From Microcoleaceae cyanobacterium UBA11344 (lineage in GTDB: Bacteria; Cyanobacteriota; Cyanobacteriia; Cyanobacteriales; Microcoleaceae), in assembly GCA_003483675.1 (NCBI GenBank), contig DMYK01000587.1, positions 1,449-11,554 on the forward strand: DNA of 10,106 bases. The letters are read 5' to 3'. Below the pieces are notes generated by a model. The model was given only the letters and a program-made list of their open reading frames with translations. It was not told the DNA's origin and did not search any database. Of the stretch, positions 1-5,765 are shown in pieces. Made by a program: the position numbers and the translations under genes. The stretch's first letter is position 1. Every line of letters starts with the position of its first letter.

Positions 1-1282
1 TGGGACATTTAATAAATAAATAGTCCCCTGGTTGATAGTTGAAAGATGCTGGACGTTGAACTTCTAAACCTAAAACTTTAGAAGGAAGTAAAGAGGCATT
101 AACTACAAATGTTGCATCTTTTGTTGTCCGCCATCGGATCACTAATTCGATCGCAAATCCCAGCACAGGGAATAACACCCACTGCCAAAAAACTGGGCCG
201 TGAATTAACGCGAGAATAAACCACAAACCGTACCCCATGTGAGCTAGATAGAAAAGCGCAAATTGCCCTCCTTTGCGGATTGGATCTTGCGCCGTCACCC
301 ACATAATTGCGAAAACTAGCAGTAATAAAAATCCCGATAAACCAGCTTTTGTCTCAAAAAGACTTTCGGTAAAGGGAACTGGTAATATGGTGTAATTGAG
401 GAAATGCGCGATCGTATGCACAATTGCCAACGCGAACATGACTTGACCTACCAACTTGTGAAACTCGATGCTTTCATCTATGGGTAAATAGTCGTTAAGG
501 CTACTTTTGCGAAGCAAAGTCATAAAATGCCGCATCATGGGGATAAGAATTAACGCCCCATTGAAGTTAAGCGTTGCACCGCAACCTCTGGCAATTTGAA
601 CATATACATTTGCCCCTAAATCTGCATATCGTTCAACTGCTCCGAAGAAAAGAAACAGATTTGCAGCAACATAGAGCGCTAAAAAAGCAATTTTGACCCA
701 ATTGTTTTGAATGTAATGCTTGATGTAAGCCTTTTTTGTCCGCTTTTTTTCTGGAGAAGCAACTGTTTGAGAGTTTTGCTTGTGAGGTCTGAGCCAGCTA
801 ATAGGGCTAACTGTCATTGCTTCAATTAAATCTGGAAATTTACCGATTAAACCTTTAAATTCTGCAAAAGAAATTTCTCCGCTGTTGTCGCTGTCAGCTT
901 CTAGGAACAATATATCGACTAAATCGTTAATTTGTTCCGGCTTAAAATTGAGATTATTTTCATTTAGGCTGGCAGTAATTAAGTGAGCAATTTCTGCTTT
1001 TTCAATGCAATCATCCCCGTTAATATCATGTAATTGATAAGCAAATTGAAGTTTCTCTTCTGTAGTTGCAAAAACTAGGTTTTCTACAGTTGTCAAAAAT
1101 TCTTCTATTTTGATATCGCCGCTGCTATCGGTATCAAATATGGAAAAGAGTCTGTCAGCAAAATATTCGTCTTTCAGCCCTAAAGCTTTTTTAAATTCTG
1201 TCCGATCAATTTGCTTGTCTTCTCCAGCAATTTTGGTGAAGACCTGTTGCAATTCATCTAAGATAATTCTTGGTGTTTCCAT
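1..1282 (-). CDS. NOX5-like NADPH oxidase with N-terminal EF-hands (3' end outside the window)
   Basis: A membrane flavocytochrome expected to pass electrons from NADPH through FAD and two haems across the membrane to O2, giving superoxide. The frame is open from ATG at 1280-1282 to the left edge; 427 residues are visible. Three canonical 12-residue EF-hand loops lie at residues 50-61, 86-97 and 130-141 (all start with D and end with E), so Ca2+ control is likely. Helices begin near residue 196. The haem-ligand pattern of the NOX family is exact: His275 in FHKLVG and His289 in VHTIAH (14 apart), then His348 in YLAHMG and His361 in LIHGP (13 apart). The window cuts the protein at the start of the FAD-binding domain (QPGDYLFIK, residues 417-425), so roughly 270 C-terminal residues with the NADPH site are missing if it resembles Cylindrospermum NOX5. 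No good Shine-Dalgarno precedes the ATG. A plain ferric reductase is the alternative, but EF-hands argue for NOX5. Confidence 0.88.
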   Translation of the reverse strand, partial: METPRIILDELQQVFTKIAGEDKQIDRTEFKKALGLKDEYFADRLFSIFDTDSSGDIKIEEFLTTVENLVFATTEEKLQFAYQLHDINGDDCIEKAEIAHLITASLNENNLNFKPEQINDLVDILFLEADSDNSGEISFAEFKGLIGKFPDLIEAMTVSPISWLRPHKQNSQTVASPEKKRTKKAYIKHYIQNNWVKIAFLALYVAANLFLFFGAVERYADLGANVYVQIARGCGATLNFNGALILIPMMRHFMTLLRKSSLNDYLPIDESIEFHKLVGQVMFALAIVHTIAHFLNYTILPVPFTESLFETKAGLSGFLLLLVFAIMWVTAQDPIRKGGQFALFYLAHMGYGLWFILALIHGPVFWQWVLFPVLGFAIELVIRWRTTKDATFVVNASLLPSKVLGLEVQRPASFNYQPGDYLFIKCP

Positions 1283-1546
1283 TGTGACAGTGGATGGTGC
1301 GGAAAGTTGGCTAAAACTAAATATATCACAGGAATTACGCAAAAAACCCGGTTTCTTCCCAAATCGCTTTTTTCGATAAATTTTGACGCAGGGTTTCGAC
1401 GGAGGGCTCAACCACCGGAGGGTTTTAACGCTCCGCCCAATTTTCTGATAAAAATGATCCTGTCAAGTAGTCCCGCAATTCCTCCCGCCACCAAAAAAGA
1501 CCCCCGTCACTTAAACAAGGAAAAAAGCAGAAATATTTTTTGACTT
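1283..1546. other. Intergenic region between the transporter and the NOX-like gene
   Basis: No gene is seen in these 264 bases. The stretch around 1331-1357 (GGAATTACGCAAAAAACCCG and onward into GTTTCTT) resembles a short sequence I recall as common in Oscillatoriales intergenic DNA, with a small palindromic core AAACC-C-GGTTT at 1344-1354. CGGAGGG occurs twice near 1400 and 1416. There is no convincing terminator behind the transporter gene on the minus strand. Confidence 0.4.
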
Positions 1547-2536
1547 TTAACTTTCAAAAGTGATTACTTTGTCGGCTCCTTGGCTAGACTTTGCCAGGTA
1601 TATGCCTGTCAAAACTACAGAAAATGCCAACAAGTTCAGAGGAGTTAACTTTTCAGAAAAGATGATCCACGCAAGTATAGCAGTAATCACCGGATCGAGC
1701 AACAAGCACACGGCAACGAACCCGGAGGAAAATCTTTTGAGGTTATGAGCCTGAAGACTTTGACCCAAAACTTGGCATACCAAGGCTTGGGCAACTATTG
1801 CCAACCACCCAGCCCAGGAATAGGGAAAAAGTACATTTTCTGTGAGCAGAATGATCGGAAAAGTTAACAATGCCCCGAAGCAGGAACACCAAAAGAGTAT
1901 GGTTGTTGCTGAAAACTTGGCGCGAAGTTTTTCAACACATAGCAGATTGGCTGCAGAAAAGACAGCAGATAGCATGGCAAGCGAGTCACCTGTGAAGTGA
2001 TCGCTCGCTACCTGCAAATCGCTTATTCCAATTAGGATTGAGCCGCTGATGGCGATTACCATGCCAACCAGAAATCTGCCCTCAAAACATTGACTTAGAA
2101 ACAGCCATCCCATCAGAGTTGTGAACAGTGGGGTGACGTTATGCAGCAGATTAGAGTTGGCGACACTTGTCAGAGTTAGTGACCAAGCCCAGGTAATTAA
2201 TGTGCCTGAGAAAAAACAACTCATTACTAGCAACAAGACTAAATCGCTGACTGTGTAATGCTGCTTTTGGAGGGAGGAGTCGTGGGAGTTTCTTTCGCTC
2301 AATGTCTTGATCGCATTCCCTAATCCTAAAATGAGAGTGGCTACCCAGAAGCGATTGAATATTGTCGCAACTGGACCCAGTTCCCGTTCGCTCAATCTGA
2401 TGAAAATGGCGGCAAATGATAAGGCAAGGATTGCGAGAAATAACGAAATTAGTCCGATACTTCCTTGGATTCGCGGCGCGATCGCAACTGGTATCTCCTC
2501 TATCTGTTGTTGTGATGGTTTCAGTTCAATTGTCAT
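1547..2536 (-). CDS. EamA-family (drug/metabolite transporter superfamily) permease
   Basis: A multispanning inner-membrane permease, probably exporting or importing small metabolites; the substrate cannot be told. The 329-residue product has about ten hydrophobic helices in two homologous EamA repeats. Each repeat ends with the usual motif near its last helices: NVTPLFTTLMGWLFL (about residues 133-147) and LDPVITAILAWIIFSEKL (about 280-297). Length is typical for the family. I chose ATG at 2534-2536 because an AGGGG Shine-Dalgarno sits 5 bases upstream. An alternative GTG at 2564-2566 would add ten residues, but it lies inside a hairpin and has no obvious ribosome site. The gene is on the same strand as the EF-hand gene upstream (about 130 bases) and the NOX-like gene downstream; co-transcription is possible but not shown. 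No truncation or missing motif is visible. Confidence 0.85.
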   Translation of the reverse strand: MTIELKPSQQQIEEIPVAIAPRIQGSIGLISLFLAILALSFAAIFIRLSERELGPVATIFNRFWVATLILGLGNAIKTLSERNSHDSSLQKQHYTVSDLVLLLVMSCFFSGTLITWAWSLTLTSVANSNLLHNVTPLFTTLMGWLFLSQCFEGRFLVGMVIAISGSILIGISDLQVASDHFTGDSLAMLSAVFSAANLLCVEKLRAKFSATTILFWCSCFGALLTFPIILLTENVLFPYSWAGWLAIVAQALVCQVLGQSLQAHNLKRFSSGFVAVCLLLDPVITAILAWIIFSEKLTPLNLLAFSVVLTGIYLAKSSQGADKVITFES

Positions 2537-2558
2537 CTTCACCCCTGAAAGTAGCACC

Positions 2559-2581
2559 TGCGCCACACTTTGCGTGGCGCA
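2559..2581 (-). promoter_or_regulatory. Hairpin in the leader of the EamA transporter gene
   Basis: TGCGCCAC (2559-2566) and GTGGCGCA (2574-2581) form perfect 8-bp arms around a 7-base loop. It lies about 23 bases upstream of the ATG I chose and overlaps the alternative GTG start. It has no T-tract, so it is unlikely to be a terminator. A role in translation or mRNA stability is only inferred. Confidence 0.4.
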
Positions 2582-2666
2582 AGCTAATAGCTTTACTCTT
2601 GCATTCCTGCATAGAGCAGTCGGAAAAATAAGCGGACATCATCATTGTTTAAGGTTGAATAGGATT

Positions 2667-3191
2667 TCATACTTGAGTCAAAGTTGATGTTTGAGCAACG
2701 TTTAGGTTGGCAACCAACCCATAGGTTGATACATACTCTTCTAACTCTGCTAAATCAACACTGCCATTTTTATCGGAGTCAAGAATGTTGAACAGATAAT
2801 CAGTGATGTATTTCCTGACTTCTTCAGAGCTACGTTCCCCTGTTGTCATATCCTCGATTAGCCCTAACAAATCCATAATCTCAGTTCGAGCGAGCGACTT
2901 ACTGCCATCAGTATCCAATTGCAGGAAAAGCTTTTTAACATCTTCTGTTGCCATTCTCGAAGAACGCAGTGTTTCTCTCAATATATCATTGCTGAATGAA
3001 GTCATAAACAATATCTGCTCGACAAGTGGAATGCAGAAAAATCCCAGTGCTGCCCAAAAAACAGCATACTTCACTTCCGGCATTGTGGCACTAACTCCGA
3101 GGAAAAGAGCCGCCCAAAGGAAAAAGTTGGGATTCACAAGCAGGATATAAGCATCCTGAGCTTCTGCCTTGCTTAGCTTGCCTTTTGTCAA
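2667..3191 (-). CDS. Membrane-anchored EF-hand protein (3' part of an amber-interrupted frame)
   Basis: The 174-residue reading has two hydrophobic segments (about residues 19-36 and 42-63), then a soluble tail with two complete EF-hand loops, residues 93-104 (DTDGSKSLARTE) and 138-149 (DSDKNGSVDLAE). It is therefore a likely Ca2+-binding membrane protein; its partner is unknown. Only a TTG at 3189-3191 can start it, and the nearest purine-rich site (AAGG) is about 20 bases upstream, so initiation looks poor. The same frame stays open upstream of the TAG at 3201-3203 and carries another hydrophobic stretch there. The true N-terminus therefore probably lay further upstream and was cut off by the amber codon (CAG to TAG would be a single transition). 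I see the EF-hands and helices directly; that the gene is broken is inference. Confidence 0.6.
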   Translation of the reverse strand: MTKGKLSKAEAQDAYILLVNPNFFLWAALFLGVSATMPEVKYAVFWAALGFFCIPLVEQILFMTSFSNDILRETLRSSRMATEDVKKLFLQLDTDGSKSLARTEIMDLLGLIEDMTTGERSSEEVRKYITDYLFNILDSDKNGSVDLAELEEYVSTYGLVANLNVAQTSTLTQV

Positions 3192-3200
3192 CGTTAATGG

Positions 3201-3653
3201 CTAAATTGGCAACCTTAATGTAGCCAGAAGCGCCAGGGGAGCAACGATCGATAACGTTCTTGACAAGACAGCCGACGGATCAAGATTACCGCCCCAAAGC
3301 ACGGATAAAACTGGGGAAGCAAGAGCGATTTCACAGGTTTGCCGTGCGCGTCTCATGTGGGAGACATATACTGCGTCAAATTTTGTACCTTTTTTCTTGA
3401 GGTCAACACCTGCTTGACGCGCTTGCAATCGGCCAAATGATGTGAGCTCAACATCCAGAACTCCGGCAAAAATGTTACGTTCGTTACTGGTACTTTCACC
3501 ATGCCGAATGAAGTAGACAAGTCCTAGCTTTTCTGCATTTAATTCTGTTTGTGAAGTCGCAGAAGTTGCGGCTGCATCCTGGGATTTATCTGCAACTTCG
3601 ATCGCTCCATTTTCGGTGCTTTCTACCTGGTCATCTAAGTTTCTAGTGTTCAT
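3201..3653 (-). CDS. Truncated histidine phosphatase (phosphoglycerate mutase-like) domain fused to a hydrophobic tail
   Basis: 150 residues from ATG at 3651-3653 to TAG at 3201-3203. After a polar, low-complexity N-terminus (1-40) comes the start of a branch-1 histidine phosphatase: YFIRHGES (47-54, phosphate-accepting His51), ASN-type residue N57, LTSFGRLQA (70-78), and SHMRRARQT (98-106). After about residue 112 the family similarity stops and a hydrophobic sequence follows (about 129-150). The second half of the fold, with the second catalytic His and its conserved arginine neighbourhood, is absent; family members usually have about 200 residues or more. It is therefore unlikely to be an active phosphatase. 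The frame is identical to that of the EF-hand segment downstream, so this looks like a gene fusion created by a deletion, later stopped by the amber codon. A weak AAGG lies about 13 bases before the ATG. Confidence 0.6.
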   Translation of the reverse strand: MNTRNLDDQVESTENGAIEVADKSQDAAATSATSQTELNAEKLGLVYFIRHGESTSNERNIFAGVLDVELTSFGRLQARQAGVDLKKKGTKFDAVYVSHMRRARQTCEIALASPVLSVLWGGNLDPSAVLSRTLSIVAPLALLATLRLPI

Positions 3654-3990
3654 GATTTACTTTACTACGCCTTCAACAGGACTTAGATTGTTTTATAACG
3701 TTAAAGTTTCAGATTTTCAAGTCAGACTAGATACATTTAACCCGGTAAATTCTGGAATTCACCCAAATCTACTGTGTAGGGAAAGAAGCCCTTTGCGTTG
3801 GAAGTTGAGTCCGCATCTAATAGACATCGCAAGAATTGCCAGCTTTGAACAGGCATCCTGCCTGTTCCACAAGAATTATTGGAGATGTCTAATGTATGGG
3901 AATTCCTCATACACGGTGGTTTTTTGTTTATTACATACTACCAATTTCTACCGCTATCTTGTAGGAATTTAAAATAATTCGCTTACCAAA
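3654..3990. other. Gene-free stretch between the phosphatase fragment and the IS element
   Basis: No credible gene is seen. A 118-codon open frame on the plus strand (3616-3972) has no recognisable domain, overlaps the phosphatase start antisense, and has no ribosome site. The only structured content is the palindromic repeat at 3822-3890. Confidence 0.5.
3822..3890. repeat. Palindromic dispersed repeat (REP/MITE-like), partly eroded
   Basis: The core is a perfect hairpin: GAACAGGCA (3847-3855), 3-base loop TCC, TGCCTGTTC (3859-3867). Outer inverted arms AGACATC (3822-3828) and GATGTCT (3884-3890) enclose it, and CAAGAATT occurs on both sides (3830-3837 and 3870-3877). Palindromes of the GGAACAGGCA type are, from memory, widespread in intergenic DNA of filamentous cyanobacteria. 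There is no T-tract to suggest a terminator. Confidence 0.55.
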
Positions 3991-4000
3991 AAAAAGATCT

Positions 4001-4026
4001 AAAGCCCCGTCCTAAAAGGACGGCTT
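4001..4026 (+). repeat. Left-end hairpin of the IS element
   Basis: AAAGCC-CC-GTCC (4001-4012) pairs with GGACGGCTTT (4017-4026) with a CC bulge and a 4-5 base A-rich loop. Subterminal imperfect hairpins like this are recognised by the Y1 transposase in IS200/IS605 elements. Confidence 0.5.
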
Positions 4027-4110
4027 TAATTTCAACCATAAAGCGTAAAGAATTGTGAAATAAGCATCTTTTATGGGTGTAGTGATTTGTCAATGTGATA
4101 CCATAATTGC

Positions 4111-5329
4111 ATGATAGTAATAGAGTTCAAGTTGAAAGGCAAAACACAGCAATACCGGGTCATCGACGAAATGATCCGCACATCGCAATTTGTCCGAAAT
4201 AAAACTCTTAAATACTGGATCGACAATCAAGGAGTTAAACTATCCCACCTCTACAAACAATGCGCCATTATGGCAAAAGAGTTTGAAAGGGCAGGTAAAC
4301 TTAACTCGATGGCACGTCAAGCCTCGGCTGAACGATGCCCTTTTTGCTATCCTACGTTTTTTCGCTAATTGTAAAGCTAAAAAACCCGAAAAAAAAGGCT
4401 ACCCAGTATTCAAAAAACACACTCGTTCCGTAGAATACAAGACATCAGGATGGGCGCTTTCTGCCGATCAAAGACGCCTCACCTTTAAGGACGGTTTTGC
4501 TGCTGGGACGTTTAAATTAATTGGTAGTCGGGATTGGCATTTCTATGCCCGATGAGATTAAACGAGTTAGGGTTGTACGGCGTGCCGACGGCTATTTCGC
4601 TCAGTTTTGCATCAATGGGTCGCGGACGGAGGGATCTATTCCAACTGGTAAAGCTATTGGAATAGATGTCGGATTAAACCATTTTTATACCGACAGCGAT
4701 GGTAGCACAGTTCCCAACCCTCGACATCTTCGCAAAAGCGAAAAAGCGTTGAAGAGGTTGCAGAAACGAGTTTCTCGAAAGAAGAAAGGTTCTAGCAATC
4801 GTAAAAAAGCGATTAACAAGTTGGGAAGGAAACACTTGAGGGTCAGCAGGCAGCCCATTCGACTACGCGAGCGGGGAAACTCCAAGACTTCGCCATAAAG
4901 ACGGCGTTGTGCGCGGTAAAATCTAGCGATTTTGTAGCCTAGGTCGAGCTTCAGGTGAAGAATATGGTTAAGAACCACCTTGCCAAATCAATTAGTGACA
5001 CAGCTTGGAATCAGTTTGCTCAATGGCTGCAATACTTTGGGAAAGTGTACGGTAAAACAGTCATCGCTGTCGCACCTCAGTACACTTCTCAAGATTGCTC
5101 AGTCTGTGGCAATACTGTTAAAAAATCGCTGTCAATTAGAACTCATGCTTGCGGCTGCGGTGCGGTATTAGATCGAGATCTTAACGCCGCGATCAACATT
5201 TTGGCTAAGGGATTGAAAGCCCGTGCAGGAATCACTTTAAATACGGTGGGGCACACCGAAATTAACGCTTGGGGACAGACCGATCTCTACTCGTTGGTGG
5301 CAGCATCAACCAGCAAATCGACTGATTGA
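4111..5329 (+). pseudogene. tnpB: tnpB pseudogene (RNA-guided nuclease of IS200/IS605 elements), frameshifted
   Basis: Read through its frame changes, this encodes a nearly full-length TnpB of about 400 residues. Pieces in order: 4111-4335 (N-terminal part, from MIVIEFKLKG to QASAER); 4337 to about 4544 (LFAILRFFANCKAKKP to DWHFY); about 4548-4853 (KRVRVVRRADGY, RuvC-I Asp in IGIDVGLNHF, NPRHLRKSEKALKRLQ); 4886-5329 (DFAIKTALCAVKSSDFVA, then TAG 4940-4942, then VELQVKNM, zinc-finger cysteines CSVCG and HACGCG, RuvC-III Asp in LDRDLNAAINIL). Damage: one extra base near 4336, one near 4545, a net ~26-nt insertion within 4854-4885, and the stop. The usual YEDL glutamate site reads stop-V-E-L, so the RuvC-II Glu position is lost. 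The encoded nuclease must be inactive. The ends of the frame are intact enough to show recent decay. Confidence 0.88.
4854..4885 (+). other. Short foreign insertion within the tnpB pseudogene
   Basis: Between the codons for RVSRQ (ending 4853) and DFAIKT (from 4886), intact relatives have about two codons (typically RK), but here there are 32 bases, a net gain of about 26. The inserted sequence, which includes ACTACGCGAGCGGGGAAAC, does not continue the TnpB sequence in any frame and shifts the frame. Its origin is unknown; a second copy is not present in this window. Confidence 0.5.
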
Positions 5330-5367
5330 ACCAAGAATCCTCGTGCCTTCAGGTCGAGGAGTGTCAA
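5200..5367 (+). ncRNA. Probable omega RNA (reRNA) remnant at the right end of the IS element
   Basis: In IS200/IS605 elements the RNA guide of TnpB is made from the 3' end of tnpB and the right end, and the bases just past the right end act as guide. Here the right-end hairpin is preserved and the element ends at GTGTCAA (5361-5367). The first bases outside, TATACGAAACCAGTTAAC (5368-5385), would be the guide. The 5' limit is a guess by analogy with other elements. With tnpB broken, the RNA could only act with a related TnpB in trans. Confidence 0.35.
5339..5359 (+). repeat. Right-end hairpin of the IS element
   Basis: CCTCG (5339-5343) pairs with CGAGG (5355-5359), and inside it CCT (5346-5348) pairs with AGG (5351-5353). 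It starts 9 bases after the tnpB stop and is followed by AGTGTCAA, the presumed cleavage end. Confidence 0.5.
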
Positions 5368-5421
5368 TATACGAAACCAGTTAACGACCAAAAGCACTCT
5401 GCTACTGAGCAAGGTCAAAGA

Positions 5422-5447
5422 TGGCGATCGGTATAGTCCGATCGCCA
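5422..5447. repeat. Perfect 10-bp-arm hairpin built on a HIP1-like core
   Basis: TGGCGATCGG (5422-5431) and CCGATCGCCA (5438-5447) are exact inverted arms around a TATAGT loop. Neither side has a T-tract, so it is not an obvious terminator. The arms contain GCGATCG, seven bases of the cyanobacterial HIP1 octamer; a complete HIP1 lies just downstream at 5482-5489. Confidence 0.5.
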
Positions 5448-5504
5448 CCCTCGGAGTTGAGCAACACTACTTGACGCAGGAGCGATCGCCCCTTTCACCA
5501 ATAA

Positions 5505-5518
5505 GTTTTGTACAAAAC
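5505..5518. promoter_or_regulatory. 14-bp perfect palindrome, possible operator
   Basis: GTTTTGTACAAAAC is fully self-complementary with no spacer and lies about 40 bases upstream of the -35 box of the promoter at 5557. The position would suit an activator or other dimeric regulator. No regulator can be named from the sequence, and it may simply be part of a dispersed repeat. Confidence 0.3.
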
Positions 5519-5556
5519 CCGCCCTACACTTCGGTAAGCACCACTTTTTTACCTGC

Positions 5557-5584
5557 ATGACAGCCAAAAAGATTGTGCTAGAAT
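5557..5584 (+). promoter_or_regulatory. Sigma70-type promoter with extended -10
   Basis: The -35 box ATGACA (5557-5562, five of six matches to TTGACA) is followed after 16 bases by the -10 box TAGAAT (5579-5584), preceded by the extended element TGC (5576-5578). Transcription would start near 5591, just before the structured segment. It is the best promoter seen upstream of clpC. Confidence 0.55.
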
Positions 5585-5590
5585 CCTCAA

Positions 5591-5765
5591 TACATAGTCG
5601 TAGGTTGGGCACAGGCCGAGAAGAACAATCTTCTTGCAGTCTAGGGGAGGTTGTAGGTCAGCCACCATTGGGGTCTTCCCAGTTGAAAGCCACCCTGCAA
5701 CAGTAGCCTAGAATCTGCAACCGCTTTTCCAGTGCGGCAGAGCGGTTGAGAGTGTCCCTACAAAA
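5591..5765 (+). ncRNA. Candidate structured ncRNA (6S-like layout) or structured clpC leader
   Basis: The RNA read on the plus strand folds into nested helices. Closing stem: GTAG (5600-5603) with CTAC (5758-5761), then GGGCAC (5607-5612) with GTGTCC (5752-5757). Side hairpin: AGAAGA (5619-5624) with TCTTCT (5629-5634). Long arm: TGCAG (5635-5639 region) with CTGCA (5715-5719); CTAGG (5641-5645) with CCTAG (5707-5711); GTTGTAGG (5650-5657) with CCTGCAAC (5694-5701); tip TGGG (5669-5672) with CCCA (5678-5681). Second side hairpin: CCGCT (5721-5725) with AGCGG (5741-5745), extendable. A closing stem, an open centre with small hairpins and a long bulged terminal arm within about 175 nt is the layout of 6S RNA, but I do not recognise the sequence. 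No T-tract terminator follows, so it may instead be the 5' leader of clpC mRNA. Confidence 0.5.

Larger units (their letters stand above)
4000..5367 (+). mobile_element. Degenerate IS200/IS605-family element, TnpB-only (IS1341-like)
   Basis: The element is defined by a decayed tnpB flanked by hairpins of the kind found at the ends of this family, at 4001-4026 on the left and 5339-5359 on the right. The sequence after the right hairpin, GAGTGTCAA (5359-5367), is the usual type of right end in cyanobacterial members, from memory. No tnpA (Y1 transposase) is present, so movement would have depended on a transposase in trans. The exact left boundary is uncertain by several bases; the family does not make target duplications, so none can be used to fix the ends. 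The boundaries and the subgroup are inferred; the TnpB identity is firm. Confidence 0.65.

Noticed and set aside
1110..1543. Two overlapping plus-strand open frames opposite the NOX-like gene start
   Set aside because: The part opposite the NOX EF-hand region is explained by that gene; the rest is low-complexity intergenic sequence with no domain.
3616..3972. 118-codon plus-strand open frame left of the IS element
   Set aside because: No recognisable domain, no ribosome site, starts antisense inside the phosphatase fragment and runs through the palindromic repeat.
4087..4107. Promoter TTGTCA / CATAAT just before tnpB
   Set aside because: Only 9 bases separate the boxes.
4685..4978. 97-codon minus-strand open frame inside the tnpB pseudogene
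   Set aside because: Antisense shadow of tnpB; its reverse strand reads clear TnpB motifs.
5415..5612. 65-codon minus-strand open frame upstream of clpC
   Set aside because: It covers the HIP1 hairpin, the palindrome and the promoter; no ribosome site or family resemblance.
5591..5765. tRNA, tmRNA, SRP RNA or RNase P RNA in the clpC leader
   Set aside because: No tRNA cloverleaf or CCA-adjacent acceptor stem, no GGAAGCA-type SRP tip and no RNase P core sequences could be found.
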